Below, piece by piece: positions 36,601-44,251 of a DNA stretch of 64,000 nt. The position numbers and the translations under genes are program-made. The notes below the pieces were generated by a model. That model was given only the letters and a program-made list of their open reading frames with translations, was not told where the DNA came from and did no database searches. This DNA comes from Porphyrobacter sp. ULC335 (GTDB lineage: Bacteria > Pseudomonadota > Alphaproteobacteria > Sphingomonadales > Sphingomonadaceae), in contig NZ_CP078091.1 in assembly GCF_025917005.1 (NCBI RefSeq), positions 3,100,001-3,164,000 on the forward strand. Reading direction: 5' to 3'. The first letter of the stretch is position 1, and every line of letters begins with the position of its first letter.

Positions 36601-36849
36601 CTCAGCACGAGAGACTGCTGCTTCCCGTTCCTGCCGGTCTTTGCCGAGCCGACGGGGCAGCTGGATGGTTCGCTGTTCTACACGTTCAACGAAAACATCA
36701 AGGTCGGCCTTCAGGCTAACAACCTGCTCAACGAAGTCACCCAGACAAGCTTCGCCCTGTTCGCAAGGGATGAGGATATCGTGCGGGCAAAACGCGGGGC
36801 ATTCGTGAGCGATCGCCGCTACTCCCTGACGCTCCGTTTGACATTCTGA
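33664..36849 (+). CDS. SusC-like TonB-dependent receptor (TonB-Xanth-Caul type)
   Basis: 1061 residues. Long N-terminal signal region ending LAQDA, TonB-box-like IIVTGLRASLQRAQ near residue 60, plug with LPDRSVNEALQRVPGV and VTIRGLNF motifs, then a large barrel ending SLTLRLTF. The RASLQ-A-IK-N-VVD pattern is characteristic of the xanthomonad/caulobacter carbohydrate receptor family. It should import manno-oligosaccharides. ATG at 33664 follows GGGGAGAA by about 7 bases; a GTG 60 bases upstream is weaker. No SusD partner was seen. Confidence 0.9.
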   Translation: MAERRSSDSSTTLGKLACGVSLAVLAFGSQAVLAQDASDGTGEDDQNASVEASSEDVIIVTGLRASLQRAQAIKQNADTVVDALTAEDLGALPDRSVNEALQRVPGVAITRFASAEDSQHFSVEGSGVTIRGLNFVKGLFNGRDTFSVSGGREISYNDIAPELVGSIEVFKNLTADMIEGGISGTTSINTRRPFDSSKQLIFLSGELNYGDLVERTAPNVTGLYSNQWDLPSGARVGFLASVTYSKLYSRADSAFIASPFERFNGTRTFNVGSPFQSTVTDTFNCGGGLTSCYAPTGGGVRTQDFDRERIGIAAALQFASADDRLQATAAFLRTEGRNSWTEQTIEPNVWYPDVNATFPAAGTNYTFDQNGVFLNGSINRPGGFKQGWSNGNYLNELPNFQEGGIFTTQSNRGFLTDYRTDDHSLEVKFQATDRLRFMFDAQYVKARALEIDQIIDTATWSNVQIDNSGRIPQINFSIGRLPNGTTPTAADYFSNPNSLYFRDAFTDRDDNNGEEWAFRADAEYDLSDEGFLRRVRVGGRYADRDQVVRNNNYNNWGAPSETWTGPNGAQTYATIDSSLYEVVGFDNFFRGASTQPPGAVFLKGNLAENYEGTQELLRTITARAVGNYQPIEDRACATVNTYFCPNEVFRNSERTMAGYVRVDFSTDKGNGSYFDGNIGVRYVDTLGVSFGALTAPLRETVLPSNFPSVTAYCSAPRGPQDPVPPICRLSATEQTNVLAFANGASEPLAARNQFGHFLPSLNVRFHANDKLQFRFAASQAISRPTFDNLRAFIGVNAGVTQAGDLVFQSNSRNPYLRPVEATQFDLTGEWYFDPVGSLTAALFYKRLSNVIDNNGQGVISATNNGQTYDVVLNGPANTDSSSSIKGFELAYQQTYDFLPGALSGLGMQASYTFIDPGQIPTSTPANGTGDGARPPGEVNALYGLLPLPQLSRHNVNLAGFYEKSGFYARLAYSWRSRFLLSTRDCCFPFLPVFAEPTGQLDGSLFYTFNENIKVGLQANNLLNEVTQTSFALFARDEDIVRAKRGAFVSDRRYSLTLRLTF

Positions 36850-36858
36850 CCGGCGCTC

Positions 36859-36894
36859 GGGCAAGCAGAACACACCTGTGTGGTCTGCTTGCCC
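36859..36894 (+). terminator. Long hairpin after the SusC-like receptor gene
   Basis: An 11-bp perfect stem (GGGCAAGCAGA at 36859-36869 with 36884-36894) continues, after one mismatch, as a further 5 bp. No T-run follows, so it may be an attenuator or 3' mRNA stabiliser between receptor and sugar kinase rather than a full stop. Confidence 0.55.
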
Positions 36895-36939
36895 CGTCGG
36901 CCCAGAACACAAACGTCGCTATCGACAGAAGGTGTGATC

Positions 36940-37887
36940 GTGACAGCCAGCAGCCATCTTTCCGAGTCATCCATGCCGATAGCAGGAGTGGAACTGGGCG
37001 GAACAAAGTGCGTCTGCACTCTGGCTGCGGGGCCAGATGCAATCATCGATCAGGCCGAAATCCCGACCTCCGATCCCGAAGAGACGCTCGGCGCCATCAA
37101 GCATATGCTGCGTAAATGGTGGGCAGAACGCAGGTTCCGCGCGCTTGGAATTGCCAGCTTTGGCCCGATCTGCCTCGATCCGGCATTGCCGCTCTACGGC
37201 CACATCCTTGAAACCAACAAGCCGCACTGGAGCGGCTTCGATGTTCTGGGCACCCTGTCCAGCGAGTTTCCCGTCGCCTGCGGGGTCGACACGGATGTCA
37301 ACGCGGCAGCGCTGGCCGAAATGGCCTGGGGCAGCGGGCGCGGTCTTTCCGATTTTTCCTATGTCACGGTCGGCACCGGGGTCGGCGTCGGCCTGATCGT
37401 CAACGGCATGGCGACCAGAGGCCTGCTCCATGGAGAGCTGGGCCATATGGTGATCCCGCGCACGCCCGGAGACGACTTTCCGAGCATTTGCCGGTTTCAT
37501 GATTGCTGTGTCGAGGGACTGGCATCGGGATCCGCAATCAAGGCGCGGCTGGGTGTCGAACAGATCGCCCACGTGGCACCGGATCATCCTGTCTGGGACA
37601 TCGTCGTCAACGCACTGGCCGCGCTGTGCCACAACATGGTCTGCACCACCGGCCCCCGGCGCATTGCCTTTGGCGGCGGGGTGATGAACCGCCAGCCCCA
37701 TTTGCTTGCAAGGATCGAAGCCCAGCTGGAACAAAGTCTGGCAGGCTATATGCGCCTGCCAACGGACCGGCCCTATATCGTCGCTCCCGAGCTTGGCGAT
37801 CAGGCCGGACCGCTCGGCTCCATCTTCCTCGGCATTGCGGCAGAGGCAGGCGCAGCAACGAATCCGTTGGAGCTTGCCGCCGAATAG
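36940..37887 (+). CDS. ROK-family manno(fructo)kinase
   Basis: 315 residues. ROK landmarks: GVELGGTK (ATP loop), VTVGTGVGVGL, HGELGHMVIPR and the zinc-site block CRFHDCCVEGLASG typical of ROK fructokinase/Mak enzymes. It phosphorylates a free hexose with ATP; with PMI and mannanases in the locus, mannose to mannose-6-phosphate is the likely step. I prefer the GTG at 36940 because AGAAGG lies 7 bases upstream; an ATG at 36973 just before GVELGGTK has no good ribosome site. It lies 90 bases after the receptor gene. Confidence 0.85.
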   Translation: MTASSHLSESSMPIAGVELGGTKCVCTLAAGPDAIIDQAEIPTSDPEETLGAIKHMLRKWWAERRFRALGIASFGPICLDPALPLYGHILETNKPHWSGFDVLGTLSSEFPVACGVDTDVNAAALAEMAWGSGRGLSDFSYVTVGTGVGVGLIVNGMATRGLLHGELGHMVIPRTPGDDFPSICRFHDCCVEGLASGSAIKARLGVEQIAHVAPDHPVWDIVVNALAALCHNMVCTTGPRRIAFGGGVMNRQPHLLARIEAQLEQSLAGYMRLPTDRPYIVAPELGDQAGPLGSIFLGIAAEAGAATNPLELAAE

Positions 37888-37891
37888 GCGT

Positions 37892-39133
37892 TCAGGCCCG
37901 TTGCATCCAGGCACCGGTGCTTTCGATGTCCGGCTCCACATCGTGCTCCTGTTTCCACAAGGTCGCGGCCTTGGGCAGGAGATAGTGGCTCAGCGGCAGG
38001 ATCGCGGCGCCGACTGTGGGCGCGTCCTCGGCCAGTTCGGCGCGCTCGATCGGAGCGATGCCGGGCAGATGGGCGGCATGCACCGCGAGCGAGGCATTGA
38101 GCCGTTCCTCCAGCAGTTTGAGGTATTTGAGCGGCAATCGCCCGCCGATCAGGATGGCAGACGGGTTCAGCAGGCAATTGATCGCCAGAATCGGATCGAG
38201 CAACCGTTCGACGGCGCCATCGATCCAGCTGTCGAGCGCCCTGGTGAACGCCGGGCTCTGTTCATCGGCGAACAGTTCCGACAGTTTCAGACCCTGTGCC
38301 TGAAGGTGCGTCGACAGCCCGGACAGGGAAACCCATTGCTGCAAGGGTTCGGCCTGCCCCCCGGCTGTCCGGCAATTGAGGAAACCGATTTCGCCGCTGC
38401 GGCCGTCAGCCCCGCGCACATAGGTGCCATCGGCAAAGAAACCCCCTCCCAGGCCCCACGAGATCAGGATGTAGAATGCGCTTGAATAGCGCCGCCCGCT
38501 GCCCAGCTGCTGCTCGCCCATCGCCGCAGCGGCGGCATCGTTCTCGATGAACACCGGAAGAGCATATGGCACCACGAACAGTCCGGCAATGTCGGTCTTG
38601 TCCCACGCCGAATACTGCTTCGGCCGGCCGGCAAGTTCGATCGAGCCAAGGTCATCCGGAGTGGCCACGCCGATGCCGACAAGGCGGCTCACGTCTATTC
38701 CGGATTCCGCCACGAGTTCGGTGATCGACTGGCGGTAGAAATTGCGGACATCTTCGGGCAACGCAAAATCGATCTCGATCGCCCGGCGCGCCAGCGTGTC
38801 GCCAACGAAGTTCACAATCGCAATCGCGATGTGATCGCGGTCGATATTGACGCCGATCGCAAAGCAGGCGTCGGGATTGAGCTTCAGCTTGATCGCCGGT
38901 TGGCCCCGCCCTTCGCGGACTTGTCCGGCTTCGTGGACAAGGTCATCGGCGATCAGGCGTTTGGCGATATTGGCGATGGCCGGAGTGGTCAGACCCGTCA
39001 GCCGGGCCAGCTCGACCCTGGTGGTTGTGCCCTGAACCCTGATCGCGTGCAGCGTGATCCGCTGGTTGTGATCGGCTGCCCGCTCGAGATTTGTTCCCGA
39101 CAAGCGGACGGCATTCCGGGACTGTTGGGGCAT
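37892..39133 (-). CDS. ROK-family transcriptional repressor, probable locus regulator
   Basis: 413 residues. The N-terminal winged helix-turn-helix (about 20-80, RVELARLTGLTTPAIANIAK) is fused to a ROK sugar-binding domain with GVATPDDLGSIEL, FIENDAAAAAMGEQ and SWGLGGGFFADG. The HxxxGxxCxCGxxGCxE zinc motif is replaced by GEIGFLNCRTAGGQAEP, so the usual zinc site is missing. NagC/Mlc/XylR-type relatives repress sugar operons and release DNA on ligand binding. It is convergent with the kinase and divergent from the esterase; element D lies in that gap. Confidence 0.85.
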   Translation of the reverse strand: MPQQSRNAVRLSGTNLERAADHNQRITLHAIRVQGTTTRVELARLTGLTTPAIANIAKRLIADDLVHEAGQVREGRGQPAIKLKLNPDACFAIGVNIDRDHIAIAIVNFVGDTLARRAIEIDFALPEDVRNFYRQSITELVAESGIDVSRLVGIGVATPDDLGSIELAGRPKQYSAWDKTDIAGLFVVPYALPVFIENDAAAAAMGEQQLGSGRRYSSAFYILISWGLGGGFFADGTYVRGADGRSGEIGFLNCRTAGGQAEPLQQWVSLSGLSTHLQAQGLKLSELFADEQSPAFTRALDSWIDGAVERLLDPILAINCLLNPSAILIGGRLPLKYLKLLEERLNASLAVHAAHLPGIAPIERAELAEDAPTVGAAILPLSHYLLPKAATLWKQEHDVEPDIESTGAWMQRA

Positions 39134-39231
39134 TGTTCGATCCTTGAGAGGGGCATTGGCTGTCGATTGTAGTTGCTACTTCCGCCGAAGCGAAGAAGCG
39201 ATCTGAAGGCACGTCCGGTTCGCGTTCCGAT

Positions 39232-39258
39232 TATAAAATCAATTTGATTGCTTTAACC
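39232..39258 (+). promoter_or_regulatory. Locus element D (AT-rich promoter/operator), repressor/esterase divergent gap
   Basis: TATAAAATCAATTT, GATTGC, then TTTAACC. It agrees with element A at 15 of the first 20 positions and ends 67 bases before the esterase start. It contains AAATCAATTTGATT, a near-palindrome that could be the operator core. Autoregulation of the ROK repressor is likely if it binds here. Confidence 0.55.
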
Positions 39259-39324
39259 TTGGCCATGGATAACCTCTGGCCAAGTTCGGGACAAGCGTCC
39301 GCATTCGCGGCCGAGAGGGACTCC

Positions 39325-40899
39325 ATGCACCGTCACCCTGGGAGCCGCACCGTGAACCCGGCAGTGGGCGTTCGACCGGGGCACAGGGCGACCGGTTGGC
39401 GCGAGACGGGGGTTGGGCTTGTTTTGGGTCTGCTGCTGATAGGCGCGTCCTCGGAGGCGGCTGGACCGGGAAACCTGCCCGTCCGGGTCAGCGGCGGGAT
39501 GGTTCAGGGGCGTCTCGGCGAGGCTGGCGATGCGCGCATTTTCGAAGGCATCCCTTTTGCCGCCCCTCCGCTGGGCGACCGGCGCTGGCGTCCGCCCGCC
39601 CCGGTCATTCCCTGGACGGGCATCCGCAAGGTCGACAAGCCTGCTCCTTCCTGCATGCAGAACGACTATGGATGGAACCGCGCGAACCATCTGTTCGCCT
39701 CGGAAGATTGCCTGACACTGGACGTGCGGGCGCCGCTGAAGGGCCAGCGGCTTCCCGTGATGGTGTGGATCCACGGCGGCTCCAACCGCGCTGGCGGGGC
39801 AGGCGGGACGGTTTCCAGTCGCATCACGGAGCAGGGCGTGGTCCTGGTCGCGGTGCAGTACCGGCTGGGTATCTTCGGTTTCCTCGCCCACCGTCAACTG
39901 GCTGCTGAACAAGCTGGGGCGAGCGGCAATTACGGGCTGATGGACCAGATTGCCGCCTTGCAGTGGGTGCAGGACAACATCACCCGCTTCGGCGGTGATC
40001 CGGGCAATGTCACGCTGTTCGGAGAAAGCGCGGGCAGCCAGGACGTGTCGTTGCTGCTGGCCACACCCCTGACGCGCGGCCTCTTCCACAAGGCCATCAT
40101 GCAAAGCGGGACGCCCGGGTTCGGCATGGCGTTCCGGCCGCGTGACGCGGCCTTTGATCTTGGCGATCAGCTCGATGCCCTCACAGGCGGAGGCGATCTG
40201 GCAGCGTTGCGGCGGGCTGACGCAGCGGCACTGCTAGCGGCGGACCTGCAACTGCGCGATGCCGCCCTGTGGGACCAAAATTTCCTGTGGTTACGCACGA
40301 CAATCGACGGACACGTGCTGCATCGTGCGCCGGACAAGCTTCTGGCCGCCGCGTCGCCGCGCCCCGTGATTGTCGGCAGCAACCGTTTCGAATTCGGGCC
40401 GTCGCCGGGAAGCGTCGATATCACGGCCTATGTCCAGCACTGGCTGGGCCGGAAAGCGACCAAGGCATTGGCCTTCTATCGCGCCGAGGAGAGCGCCGGC
40501 GCTGACCCCCGCCTTGGCCCTATCGAAGCCCGGATCGAGACCGACTTTGTATTCCGGTGTCCGGCAGGCAATCTGGCCGCCTTGCTTGCAGAGCGGAGAT
40601 GGCCGGTGTGGCGCTATGAATTCGATGCCCCGGCGCCGGGCGCACCGCGCGACAATCTCACCGCGCACGCGGCGGAGATCGGCTACATCTTGAATCGTGA
40701 ACCGCTTGGTCTATCCGGTCAGCAGGTGCAGTTGCAGGATTACTGGGTCAATTTCGCCAGAGCCGGTGATCCCAATGCCGACGGGCTTCCCGTCTGGGGC
40801 CCCTTTGCCGGCGGAGCCTATGCCGCGATCGGGACGGGCGGTCTGTCGATGCGACAGAAGCTGAGGCCGAAACCGTGCGATCTGATCGGGGCGCTCTAG
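39325..40899 (+). CDS. Type B carboxylesterase, probable acetyl-mannan esterase
   Basis: 524 residues of the alpha/beta-hydrolase type B family. It has GIPFAAPPLGDRRW and SEDCLTLDVRAP near the start, the oxyanion-hole stretch VMVWIHGGSN, the nucleophile elbow LFGESAGSQD and the C-terminal AHAAEIGYIL block expected to carry the His. A hydrophobic segment (GLVLGLLLIGASSEA) after a basic N-terminus suggests export. In a galactomannan locus a deacetylating role is plausible. ATG at 39325 follows GAGAGGGA by a few bases; a GTG at 39352 would give a more typical signal peptide. Confidence 0.8.
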   Translation: MHRHPGSRTVNPAVGVRPGHRATGWRETGVGLVLGLLLIGASSEAAGPGNLPVRVSGGMVQGRLGEAGDARIFEGIPFAAPPLGDRRWRPPAPVIPWTGIRKVDKPAPSCMQNDYGWNRANHLFASEDCLTLDVRAPLKGQRLPVMVWIHGGSNRAGGAGGTVSSRITEQGVVLVAVQYRLGIFGFLAHRQLAAEQAGASGNYGLMDQIAALQWVQDNITRFGGDPGNVTLFGESAGSQDVSLLLATPLTRGLFHKAIMQSGTPGFGMAFRPRDAAFDLGDQLDALTGGGDLAALRRADAAALLAADLQLRDAALWDQNFLWLRTTIDGHVLHRAPDKLLAAASPRPVIVGSNRFEFGPSPGSVDITAYVQHWLGRKATKALAFYRAEESAGADPRLGPIEARIETDFVFRCPAGNLAALLAERRWPVWRYEFDAPAPGAPRDNLTAHAAEIGYILNREPLGLSGQQVQLQDYWVNFARAGDPNADGLPVWGPFAGGAYAAIGTGGLSMRQKLRPKPCDLIGAL

Positions 40900-41933
40900 A
40901 ATGTGTCGCCGCAGCCGGGATCATCATGGAGATCGGCTTCAAGTCTGCGTAAGAGATCGCTCTGACGTACAACGGCATCGCGTTGTAGTTCAGTCTGCGG
41001 GCGCTCGATATCAGGGTATCTAGAACACCGTCATCCGGCCAGCAGCAGTACAGGCAGGCCAGTGGCAGAAGCTTGGTCGTTTGCGCTTGTTCCTGATTTT
41101 CGTCCTTCTCCAAGGACGCTTCAACGGCCCGTAGGCGGTCCGGTGTGGCAGCAGCGCAACATCAAGGTAGAGCCGGCTCGACCGAACCATGACGCTCCTT
41201 GGCATCAATTCGCTGAGCATCTGTGCCCCCAAAACTGCATTTTGATGCCCCCAGAAATGCCCCCAATCGTTACGGACGCCTACGGAGATATCGAAAAAAT
41301 GCCGAACGCCATCCAGCACGAAATGGCTGCAAAAAAGGGAAAACAGGGGATTTTCGGACATCTGAGGACTGGTGACTGGCGGAGCTACCAATCTGATGGC
41401 AATCCGCCTCCAATTATGCAGAGCCTTACCCCTACGGCTGTGAGCTCTGCCCATCATGTTCCGCCAATCAGCCAGTGTAGCGCTCGATTGCTCGCCAGAG
41501 GTGATGCATCAGACGTGATTAACAAGTTCGTTCGCTACTGCGTTGACCCAAACTCGGAGCCAGCAGGTCCGACTACGTCATATGGAACTGTCACTGAACC
41601 GGCTTGCTGCCTGCATATGGGTCAAAGGGTTTGCCCTGTGACGGCTGCGGGGGTGGTTCAGGACCTAGCGCTGGGAGCCTCACTGTTTCGGCTCCAATTA
41701 GGAGGGAACCGCATCGGCAACAGCAATAACAGAACGCGCGGCATGCTCATGAGCTAAAGCTTTGACGGCCCCCGAAATCTTTAGTCCATGAAGTTTTTCT
41801 TAACCATAGTCCCTTAAGCTCGATCCGACCGAAACGAAAGGATGGGCAGTGCCGGTAAACCAGTCTCATGCAAACGTGCGCTCTGCGACCAAAGCTTACG
41901 GCTTGTCGAACATAACACAGCCTGGTTTGCATC
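40900..41933. other. Gene-poor stretch with TGCCCCCA triplet
   Basis: About 1 kb between the mannan locus and the Gtr cluster. Open frames here on both strands lack ribosome sites and familiar motifs, so I call none. It holds three direct copies of TGCCCCCA at 41224-41231, 41246-41253 and 41258-41265. On the opposite strand these read TGGGGGCA, a repeat I have seen near tyrosine-integrase attachment regions. No integrase or tRNA is visible. Base composition becomes more AT-rich from about 41280. Confidence 0.5.
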
Positions 41934-42920
41934 ATGATTGAAGATTTCAAGCTGCACAGCCACACGGCGCCGGCGGAACCTCTGATCTCGATCGTTGTGC
42001 CAGTTTACAACGAAGAAGATTCGGTCGGCCATTTCGCAGCCGCGATCAGGACTGTAATTGCCGAAAGCTGGCCGACCGGCGAGACCGCGCCACGCTTCGA
42101 GATCGTCTTTGTCGACGATGGCAGCTGTGATGCCACCGCCGCAATCGTAAGGGCGATGTGCCGGGTTGATCGCACAATCAGGCTTATTTCGCTTTCGCGC
42201 AACTTCGGGAAAGAAGCGGCGTTGTCTGCCGGGCTGAGAGCGGCCACCGGAGACGCCGTGATCCCGATGGACGTCGACCTGCAAGATCCGCCGGAACTGA
42301 TCCGACCGATGATCGACAAGTGGCAGGCCGGGGCGCAGATCGTCAACGCCAAGCGGATCGACCGCCTCCAGGACAGCTTCCTGAAGCGCACCACATCCCG
42401 AATGTTCTACAAGACGATCAACGCCCTTGCCGAGCATCCCATCGCGGTCGACGTCGGCGACTTCCGCTTGCTTGATCGCGCCGCGGTTGCCGTCCTTAAC
42501 GAGATGACCGAACGGTGCCGCTTCAACAAGGGCTTGTTTTCATGGATCGGCTTTCGCACCGAAACAGTCGAGTATGCACGGCCTGCCCGCCAGGCGGGCT
42601 CCACCAAATGGGGCGTTTCGCGGCTCGTGGCGCTGGCACTCGACGGGATCACCGCATCGACGACCTTTCCATTGCGCGTGTGGACCATGGTCGGGGCGAT
42701 CATATCGCTCGCCGCCTTCGCCTACGCCGCATTTTTGATCGCCTATACGATTATCTCAGGAGCCGACACACCCGGCTATGCATCAATCATGGTCGCTGTG
42801 CTTTTCCTGGGCGGATTGAACCTGTTTAGCGTCGGTCTGATGGGCGAATACGTCGGTCGGATCGCTGTGCAGGTTCGCGGCCGCCCGCTCTATGTCGTCG
42901 CCGAAACAGTGGGGTTCTGA
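41934..42920 (+). CDS. gtrB: GtrB-like polyprenyl-phosphate glycosyltransferase (GT2)
   Basis: 328 residues. An N-terminal GT2 domain has ISIVVPVYNEEDSV, FVDDGSCDATAA, LSRNFGKEAALSAG and the DVDLQDPPE metal motif, followed by two C-terminal transmembrane helices (about 235-260 and 275-300). It transfers a sugar from a nucleotide sugar to undecaprenyl phosphate on the cytoplasmic face. It is first of four genes with a methyltransferase, GtrA and a large membrane transferase, a Gtr-type glycan-modification set. Confidence 0.88.
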   Translation: MIEDFKLHSHTAPAEPLISIVVPVYNEEDSVGHFAAAIRTVIAESWPTGETAPRFEIVFVDDGSCDATAAIVRAMCRVDRTIRLISLSRNFGKEAALSAGLRAATGDAVIPMDVDLQDPPELIRPMIDKWQAGAQIVNAKRIDRLQDSFLKRTTSRMFYKTINALAEHPIAVDVGDFRLLDRAAVAVLNEMTERCRFNKGLFSWIGFRTETVEYARPARQAGSTKWGVSRLVALALDGITASTTFPLRVWTMVGAIISLAAFAYAAFLIAYTIISGADTPGYASIMVAVLFLGGLNLFSVGLMGEYVGRIAVQVRGRPLYVVAETVGF

Positions 42921-42921
42921 A

Positions 42922-43656
42922 ATGGAACTGGCGGCCTATCAGTCGCTGCGTGCTTCGCAGGACCGTCACTGGTGGTTCGTGGGTCGCCGCCGGATTGTCG
43001 CGCAGCTGATTTCCATGTTTGTCCCACTTCCTGCCAACGCCCGTGTGCTCGAAGCAGGCTGCGGCTATGGCGGCAATCTTGCGATGCTGGATAAGCTGGG
43101 GGAGGTGCAGGCCTTCGAGTTCAACGATGATGCCCGGGCTCATGCCGCAAACCTGCTTCGGCGGCCTGTCGCCTATGGCAGGCTTCCCGACAAGATCGGC
43201 TTCGACAATGATCGCTTCGATCTGATCGCCATGCTCGACGTGCTCGAGCATATCGATGATGATGTCGCCTCGCTGCGCACGTTAGGAGAGCGGCTGGCAC
43301 CGGGGGGGGCATTGCTGCTCACCGTGCCTGCTGTGCCGTGGCTGTGGTCAGATCATGACGTACTGCATCAGCACAAGCGGCGCTACACGCGGGCGCTCTT
43401 GGCGGAGCGACTTCATGCGGCTGGCTTCGAGATTGCGGGAATAGGCTACTTTAACACCTTGCTGTTCCCGCTGGCACTGGCCCAGCGGCTGATAGCGCGG
43501 CTGGTCGGCGCCGGAGGGGTCGATCACGCTGTGCCACCCGAGCCCTTGAACGCGCTTATGACCGGTATCTTCTCGCTCGAAGTCGGGCTCCTCGGGCGGA
43601 TTCCTTTTCCGATCGGCTTGTCGCTCTTCGCGGTGGCGCGCAAGCGGCGCGCATAG
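42922..43656 (+). CDS. Class I SAM-dependent methyltransferase
   Basis: 244 residues. The SAM-binding glycine motif VLEAGCGYGGNLAML lies near 47-61, DLIAMLDVLEHIDDDV near 105-120 and the LAPGGALLLTVPA motif follows, all as in Methyltransf_11/23 enzymes. It starts one base after the GtrB stop and ends one base before GtrA. It may methylate the lipid-linked sugar or the glycan, but no substrate can be read from the sequence. Confidence 0.82.
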   Translation: MELAAYQSLRASQDRHWWFVGRRRIVAQLISMFVPLPANARVLEAGCGYGGNLAMLDKLGEVQAFEFNDDARAHAANLLRRPVAYGRLPDKIGFDNDRFDLIAMLDVLEHIDDDVASLRTLGERLAPGGALLLTVPAVPWLWSDHDVLHQHKRRYTRALLAERLHAAGFEIAGIGYFNTLLFPLALAQRLIARLVGAGGVDHAVPPEPLNALMTGIFSLEVGLLGRIPFPIGLSLFAVARKRRA

Positions 43657-43657
43657 C

Positions 43658-44074
43658 GTGGCCCTGTTGCGCCAGATCGCCTCATTTGGCGTAACGGGAG
43701 CCACTGCGACGCTGCTCCACGTCGGCGTGGCCTGGCTGTTGATCGACCGTGCCGCGCTGGACGGCTTGGTCGCCAATGCTTGCGGCGCGGCAGCGGCTTT
43801 CATCGTTTCCTATCTCGGCAACGCCCGCGTCACCTTCGCCAGCCAGCGCGGACTGTGGAACGGAGCTGCCCGCTATCTGGTGGTGACCTTCGCAAGTCTG
43901 GCGCTGTCGAGCGCGATCCTTGTGCTGACGCAGAGCAGCGGCCTTCCGACATACGCCTATGGTTTACTTGTAGTGATGACAGTTCCCCTGGTAACATTCC
44001 TGCTGGCGAAGTTCTGGGCGTTCAAGCGTCCCCTTCAGCAAGGCGAGCCGGAGTCAGCTTCGGGTCGCGCGTAG
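43658..44074 (+). CDS. gtrA: GtrA-like flippase family protein
   Basis: 138 residues with four predicted transmembrane helices and the GtrA pattern: FGVTGATATLLHVGVAWLL, YLGNARVTF in the middle and LAKFWAFKR at the C-terminus. GtrA proteins are thought to flip the lipid-linked sugar across the inner membrane. GTG start one base after the methyltransferase stop. It works between GtrB and the large transferase downstream. Confidence 0.85.
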   Translation: MALLRQIASFGVTGATATLLHVGVAWLLIDRAALDGLVANACGAAAAFIVSYLGNARVTFASQRGLWNGAARYLVVTFASLALSSAILVLTQSSGLPTYAYGLLVVMTVPLVTFLLAKFWAFKRPLQQGEPESASGRA

Positions 44075-44251
44075 TGGCGCGGTCGCAAGGTCGTCAGCTG
44101 GATCCTGCGAAGGTGCCGTCAGATCAGCACCATCATCTTGTTGGGCAGCAACAGGACGGGATCGATCGCTCGATTTATCCGCGTCGCGCTCTTGCTACCT
44201 CGCACCGTGCGAATACATCAACCGGAACTGCGTAGATCGAGGGGCAGCGAC

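Noticed and set aside
40910..41040. Leftward frame of about 44 codons just after the esterase gene, ending GCGDTF
   Set aside because: It reads like protein for a short distance, but it opens right after a stop, has no start codon with a ribosome site and no recognised family.
41062..41757. 231-codon rightward open frame in the gene-poor stretch
   Set aside because: No ribosome site, low-complexity composition and no recognisable motif; it spans the TGCCCCCA repeats and a composition change, so I treat it as chance.
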